The translations under genes and the position numbers were made by a program. The notes under the pieces were generated by a model that worked only from the letters and a program-made list of their open reading frames with translations, ran no database searches and was not told where the DNA came from. Positions 6,062-9,089 of a stretch of 9,089 nt of DNA are shown here, one piece after another (within the stretch, counting starts at the first letter, position 1; every line of letters starts with the position of its first letter). Source of the DNA: Candidatus Woesearchaeota archaeon. Lineage in GTDB: Archaea; Nanobdellota; Nanobdellia; Woesearchaeales; UBA525. The stretch spans positions 9,178 to 18,266 of the forward strand of contig DUGD01000012.1 in NCBI GenBank assembly GCA_013331575.1. Direction: 5' to 3'.

Positions 6062-6628
6062 ATGAAGCGCTGCCCCTGGTCCGGTGACGATCCGCGTATG
6101 ATGACGTACCACGACGAAGAGTGGGGGTTGCCGAACCGCGAGGACAAACACCATTTCGAGTTCTTGATCCTCGAAGCGGCGCAGGCAGGCTTGAGCTGGC
6201 GCACCGTGCTGCACAAGCGCGAAGGCTATCGCAAGGCGTTCCACGATTTCGACCCGAAGGCAGTCGCCAAGATGGGCGAGCGTGATGTGGCTCGGCTCAT
6301 GCAGGACGCGTCCATCATCCGCAATCGATTGAAGATAACTGCTGCGATAGCGAACGCGAAACCGTTCATCGCTGTGCAAAAGGAGTTCGGCAGCTTCGAC
6401 AACTACCTGTGGAGTTTCGTCAAGGGCAAACAGGTCCGCAATAACATCCGGACTTCCAAAGATTTACCGGCGAAGACAGCGCTCTCCGACGAAGTATCGA
6501 AGGACCTGAAGAAGCGCGGATTCCGCTTTGTCGGCAGCACGGTCATCTACTCGCATCTGCAAGCGGTAGGTGTGGTGAACGACCACGAACGTTCCTGCTT
6601 CCGTTGGAAGGCGTGCTGCAAAAGATAA
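6062..6628 (+). CDS. tag: DNA-3-methyladenine glycosylase I
   Basis: A 188-residue protein with the length and residue numbering of E. coli Tag, which excises 3-methyladenine (and 3-methylguanine) from alkylated DNA to start base-excision repair. The zinc ligands C4, H17, H175 and C179 are all present at the same positions, and catalytic/base-binding E38 lies in LEAAQAGLSW (37-46). The conserved core also includes RCPW at the start, KKRGFRFVGSTVIYS and VNDH. No truncation is seen. It starts at ATG 6062 immediately after the CYTH stop; GAGG at 6054-6057 provides a ribosome site four bases upstream. Tag is common in bacteria and patchy in archaea, so acquisition by transfer is plausible but not shown by composition here. 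Confidence 0.95.
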   Translation: MKRCPWSGDDPRMMTYHDEEWGLPNREDKHHFEFLILEAAQAGLSWRTVLHKREGYRKAFHDFDPKAVAKMGERDVARLMQDASIIRNRLKITAAIANAKPFIAVQKEFGSFDNYLWSFVKGKQVRNNIRTSKDLPAKTALSDEVSKDLKKRGFRFVGSTVIYSHLQAVGVVNDHERSCFRWKACCKR

Positions 6629-6661
6629 CTTTAGATATAATAAAGTATACCTTATAGTTAT
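6628..6661 (+). other. AT-rich dyad behind tag
   Basis: ACTTTA (6628-6633) pairs with TAAAGT (6641-6646) over a 7-nt loop. Alternatively, ATAACT (6625-6630) pairs with AGTTAT (6656-6661). The block is much more AT-rich than its surroundings. It could terminate the CYTH-tag operon or be the leftover promoter/junction of the adjacent PIN gene relic; no strong T-run is present. Confidence 0.3.
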
Positions 6662-6959
6662 ATGGGTGCGCTCGCAAGAACGGCGCGAAGATACTTACCG
6701 GTGATGAAGATTTCAAAGGATTGCAGGACGTGATTTTCATCAAGCGATGATCGTTTTCCTTCTCCTGCCGCGGTGGACTATTGCTTGCGCAACACGCGTC
6801 TCGGAGCTTGCAGTGGCGGGGCTCTCTGTTCCAGCAATAGCGCCTCCGATCCCACACCAAGGCGGCAGTCGTGGATTTTTATCCAAGAGTCTCCATGTGG
6901 TGAAATCGCTCGGATCATCCGTTATTGTCCATACCGAGCTCTCTGCTGCTCACCCACAT
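6629..6959. other. 331 bp gap between tag and the ABC permease
   Basis: Holds the AT-rich dyad and the PIN-domain remnant on its left. From 6751 to 6959 no complete gene is seen. On the minus strand a frame stays open from 6949 down to a TGA at 6740 (69 codons, with pieces such as DDPSDFTTWRLLDKNPRLPP) but has no ATG or GTG near its beginning and starts right after a TGA. I do not recognise it; it may be chance, an intact transcript tail, or another gene relic. Confidence 0.5.
6658..6750 (+). pseudogene. Truncated PIN-domain (VapC-like) toxin remnant, C-terminal end only
   Basis: Thirty sense codons between a TAG (6655-6657) and TGA (6748-6750) encode the typical end of an archaeal PIN-domain protein: ARKNGAKILTGDEDF followed by KGLQDVIFIKR. 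The L-T-G-D-x-D-F block carries the last conserved acidic residue of the PIN nuclease site, and G-L-x-D-V-I-F-I is the usual final strand. There is no start codon in frame and the rest of the domain (about 100 residues with the first catalytic aspartates) is absent: the sequence runs straight into an AT-rich block and the end of tag. No partner antitoxin is seen. It is best read as the relic of a deleted VapBC-type module. Confidence 0.65.
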
Positions 6960-8189
6960 TCATTCATATCTCAAGGCGTCGACTGGCCTGAGTTTGCTTG
7001 CGTTCCACGCAGGTATGGTGCCCGCGAGTATTCCTATTGCGGTGCTCACGCCGAGCGCTAGGAGCACTGTACTCAGTCTGACTAACGCGACCGTCTCTCC
7101 TGGCCCGAAGTTCATGAAGAGCGGCATCATCTGCGCCAAGAGATAACCGAAGAGCACGCCGAGCAGTCCGCCGATGAGCCCGATGAGCGCGGCGTTGAAG
7201 AGGAAGAGGAGTAGGATGTCGTTTCTCGTCGCGCCGATGGCTTTCATGATACCAATCTGCTTGGTGCGTTCAAGCACGGATGTGAACATGGTGTTCGCCA
7301 CTCCCACCGCCCCGACGATGAGCGCGACCGCTGCTATGGCGGTGAGGAAGAGCGTCATTGACGCCATCATCTGCTGCCGTGTCGCGAGCATCGCTGCCGG
7401 ATCAGAGACTGAGAAATCCGCCTTATCCGTGGAATGGCGTCGTATCGCCATCTCCTCCTTGATGACTGCTGCCGCAGCGGTTACCTGATCGGGATCACGG
7501 ACTTTCACGATTATCCTGTCATATACTCCTTGCTCTTTGTCATCAAGCACTTGGTATGCCTGCTGCACGGGCATGTAAATACTCGTGCTGGAATCATTGA
7601 GGATGCCGACGATGCGAAATGATCGTCCCTCTATGGAGATAGCCTTGTTGAGCCCCGCGGGTCGATCGAAGAACCCGTTTGCCAAACGCCCTCCGATGAC
7701 GATGACATTGCTATCCGCCGGCCCTAGTGATCGTCCCTCTTGTATGGTCGGGTTCGTCATCTTGTCCCAGACCGTTTGGTCAACGCCGGTGATGCCGATC
7801 GATCCCGTCTGGCCGAGGTAGTAGATGTCGGCGCTGCCACTCACTTGCGTGTCGATGTCTCCAAGCATATTGATGCCGCGCAGTGTCTGGACGTCGCTGC
7901 GCGTCAGCTCCGGGGTCTCATCCGTGGCGCTACTTGCGCCTCCACTGCCCTCTCTTGGCGGTCCACCGCCGAAACCACCGCTGCGCGACGCTCCTGCCGT
8001 GATAGTGAGGAGATCGACGCCCTTGTCGCTGAACTGATTCGCCATCGCGGCCTCCATGCCGTCACTGAGTGCGATGATAGCGACCACGCTAGCGACTCCT
8101 ATCACGATGCCGATGATAGTCAGCCAGCTGCGTAAACGGCTGTGCAATACCATGCCGAGCGCGTGCTTGAATATCTTGTGCAGTTTCAT
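6960..8189 (-). CDS. MacB/FtsX-family ABC transporter permease
   Basis: A complete 409-residue MacB-type permease with four membrane helices: about 21-41, then a large extracytoplasmic domain (42-275), then about 277-300, 327-352 and 367-392. Family marks are the TIIGIVIGVASVVAI first helix, ERTKQIGIMKAIGATR (307-322, the segment contacting the ATPase), and the PAWNASKLRPVDALRYE ending. These permeases do not move substrate through the membrane but transmit ATP-driven motion to the outside. Residues 66-93 form a Gly/Ser-rich low-complexity insert in the extracytoplasmic domain. ATG 8189 is preceded by GAGGAT with suitable spacing. No MacB/LolD-type ATPase lies downstream (only the PIN relic and tag); it may lie beyond the right edge. 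The substrate is unknown; the neighbour suggests a surface-protein or adhesion-like partner. Confidence 0.92.
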   Translation of the reverse strand: MKLHKIFKHALGMVLHSRLRSWLTIIGIVIGVASVVAIIALSDGMEAAMANQFSDKGVDLLTITAGASRSGGFGGGPPREGSGGASSATDETPELTRSDVQTLRGINMLGDIDTQVSGSADIYYLGQTGSIGITGVDQTVWDKMTNPTIQEGRSLGPADSNVIVIGGRLANGFFDRPAGLNKAISIEGRSFRIVGILNDSSTSIYMPVQQAYQVLDDKEQGVYDRIIVKVRDPDQVTAAAAVIKEEMAIRRHSTDKADFSVSDPAAMLATRQQMMASMTLFLTAIAAVALIVGAVGVANTMFTSVLERTKQIGIMKAIGATRNDILLLFLFNAALIGLIGGLLGVLFGYLLAQMMPLFMNFGPGETVALVRLSTVLLALGVSTAIGILAGTIPAWNASKLRPVDALRYE

Positions 8190-8203
8190 CGTTATCCTCG
8201 TAT

Positions 8204-8215
8204 GACATTGATGTC
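8204..8215. repeat. Short dyad upstream of the permease ribosome site
   Basis: GACAT-TG-ATGTC is a 5-bp inverted repeat with a 2-nt centre, a few bases upstream of the GAGG ribosome site of the permease on the minus strand. The role is unknown: small hairpin or protein site. Confidence 0.25.
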
Positions 8216-8296
8216 CTGTCTCTTTTCATCCTCTCTTATTCTCCGCTCTACCTTCTCGATATCTCTTCTCCTTTTGTCTCTTATTTTCTCTTTCCG
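8214..8296 (-). other. Polypurine (minus-strand) spacer between the surface protein and permease genes
   Basis: Over about 83 bases the plus strand is roughly 87% pyrimidine, so the minus-strand mRNA is almost all A and G. It covers the last codons of the upstream gene (RRRSGKRK) and most of the 91 bp spacer. Because GA-rich triplets rarely make stops, other frames stay open for 30-40 codons with highly charged products; none has a convincing start. Confidence 0.55.
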
Positions 8297-9089
8297 CTGC
8301 GTCTTCGGATGAACCAATACGCTCCGCCCGCGACAATGAGTGCCGCAATCACAATGCCTACAATTGCCGTGATGGAGAGCCCCTGGCTCGCGGTCGTCTG
8401 CCGCCCCGCTCTCGCACCAGCGTTCGCGCCCGTGCCGAGTACCTCCGTGACGTTGCGCGGAGTGTCGATATCGATGGTGTACTCTTCGTTCCTACGGTTG
8501 CCCATCGTATCGGTGTACGCCACGTCTACCATCAAGTCACCGGTGCCTTGCGCCGCAAAACTGGCGATGGTATAATCTCCTTTTGCGAGGCTGCCGACCA
8601 TCGACGTCCTCGTTCCTGTCACGCGCCACCCTTGCTGTTGTGGAAGATTCACAGAGACAGCGCTCGCTGGATTGCTGCCCGTGTTTGCTATGTTAAGTGA
8701 AACCTCTCCGCCAGTGCTCGAATCGAAACTGACCTCGAAATCGGTCTCGCCACCGACATAGATGCCCGCCGTCGTGGTGAATGTGCTCTCGCCGCTGCCG
8801 CTCGGGTCGTCATAGGTGAGGATAAGATCGATCGGGTAGAGGTCGGGGTCGGCGTTTGTGCTCGCCATCACCATGTACTCTATCTCCACGCTGTCGTCAA
8901 TTTCGATTGAATCGACGTACCGTCCTGCGGTGCCGCTCACCGGCAGTATGATGCCGTCGTCGTTCTCCCACCGGAACTGCAGGTTGTGCAGCGTTGAACG
9001 ACCGACGTTGTTGATGGTGAATGTGAGCGGCGTCTCTTTTCCCGGCACGATCACTGTCTTGTCCACATAGATGACCTGCACGTTCTTAC
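8281..9089 (-). CDS. Membrane-anchored extracellular beta-domain protein, CARDB/NEW3-like (C-terminal part, 5' end outside window)
   Basis: The frame continues through the right edge of the window; GTG 9081 is internal and should not be taken as the start. The visible ~268 residues begin with an Ig-like beta module typical of CARDB/NEW3 domains (V-D-K-T-V-I-V-P-G-K-E-T-P-L-T-F-T-I-N-N-V-G, then L-x-N). A second comparable domain follows (SLNIANTGSNPASAVSVNLP). An Ala/Gly/Thr-rich linker, one transmembrane helix (GLSITAIVGIVIAALIVAGG, continuing AYWFI) and a basic tail RRRSGKRK complete it. The topology is therefore outside-facing domains with a C-terminal anchor. Such COG1361-like proteins often sit beside MacB-type permeases in archaea, matching the order here, and probably form the extracellular part of the same system. 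Substrate and exact role are unknown. It is separated from the permease by a 91 bp polypurine spacer. Confidence 0.82.
   Translation of the reverse strand, partial: KNVQVIYVDKTVIVPGKETPLTFTINNVGRSTLHNLQFRWENDDGIILPVSGTAGRYVDSIEIDDSVEIEYMVMASTNADPDLYPIDLILTYDDPSGSGESTFTTTAGIYVGGETDFEVSFDSSTGGEVSLNIANTGSNPASAVSVNLPQQQGWRVTGTRTSMVGSLAKGDYTIASFAAQGTGDLMVDVAYTDTMGNRRNEEYTIDIDTPRNVTEVLGTGANAGARAGRQTTASQGLSITAIVGIVIAALIVAGGAYWFIRRRSGKRK

Noticed and set aside
3..9089. CRISPR array, insertion sequence or rRNA
   Set aside because: No regularly spaced direct repeats, no transposase or terminal inverted repeats, and no rRNA-like conserved stretches were seen in the window.

Overview
The window looks like a piece of an archaeal genome of moderately high GC, most likely from an uncultivated lineage; a DPANN-type archaeon such as Woesearchaeota is a low-confidence guess. 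The archaeal signs are a Hef-type helicase/XPF-nuclease fusion, TATA/BRE promoters placed about 26-27 bp upstream of start codons (leaderless transcripts), GGTG- and GAGG-type ribosome sites, and a toxin/winged-helix pair of a typically archaeal kind. No gene set diagnostic of a particular phylum is present.

Layout. 3-1807 (+): the 3' end of a large, very cysteine-rich, probably secreted protein, overlapping by GTGA a small single-pass membrane protein. 1808-2126: a 319 bp gap with a convincing kink-turn RNA fold (1891-1962) and the leaderless promoter of the next gene. 2127-4780 (+): hef and a Nudix hydrolase, translationally coupled by a second GTGA overlap and closed by a hairpin that also faces the convergent unit. 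5403-4804 (-): a winged-helix antitoxin-like protein followed by a RelE/ParE-type toxin, with its own leaderless promoter. 5549-6628 (+): a CYTH-domain phosphohydrolase/cyclase abutting 3-methyladenine DNA glycosylase I (Tag). 6629-6959: a gap with a truncated PIN-domain (VapC-like) remnant and an unassigned open frame. 9089-6960 (-): the C-terminal part of a membrane-anchored extracellular beta-domain protein (CARDB/NEW3-like) and a complete MacB/FtsX-type ABC permease, separated by a strongly purine-biased spacer.

How the genes may work together. Hef (stalled forks), Nudix (nucleotide-pool or nucleoside-diphosphate clean-up) and Tag (alkylated bases) give the centre a genome-maintenance flavour, but they lie in two separate operons. 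The left and right ends are envelope modules: a disulfide-rich surface protein with a small membrane partner, and an export-type permease with an extracellular adhesion-like partner whose ATPase is not in view. The intact toxin-antitoxin pair and the broken PIN gene flank the CYTH-tag operon, suggesting an accessory insertion zone.

Most worth a second look: the kink-turn RNA candidate, the paired 7-bp repeats in the toxin-antitoxin promoter, the EYK (instead of ERK) nuclease motif in Hef, the PIN-domain relic, and the cysteine-rich repeat protein with its coupled membrane partner.
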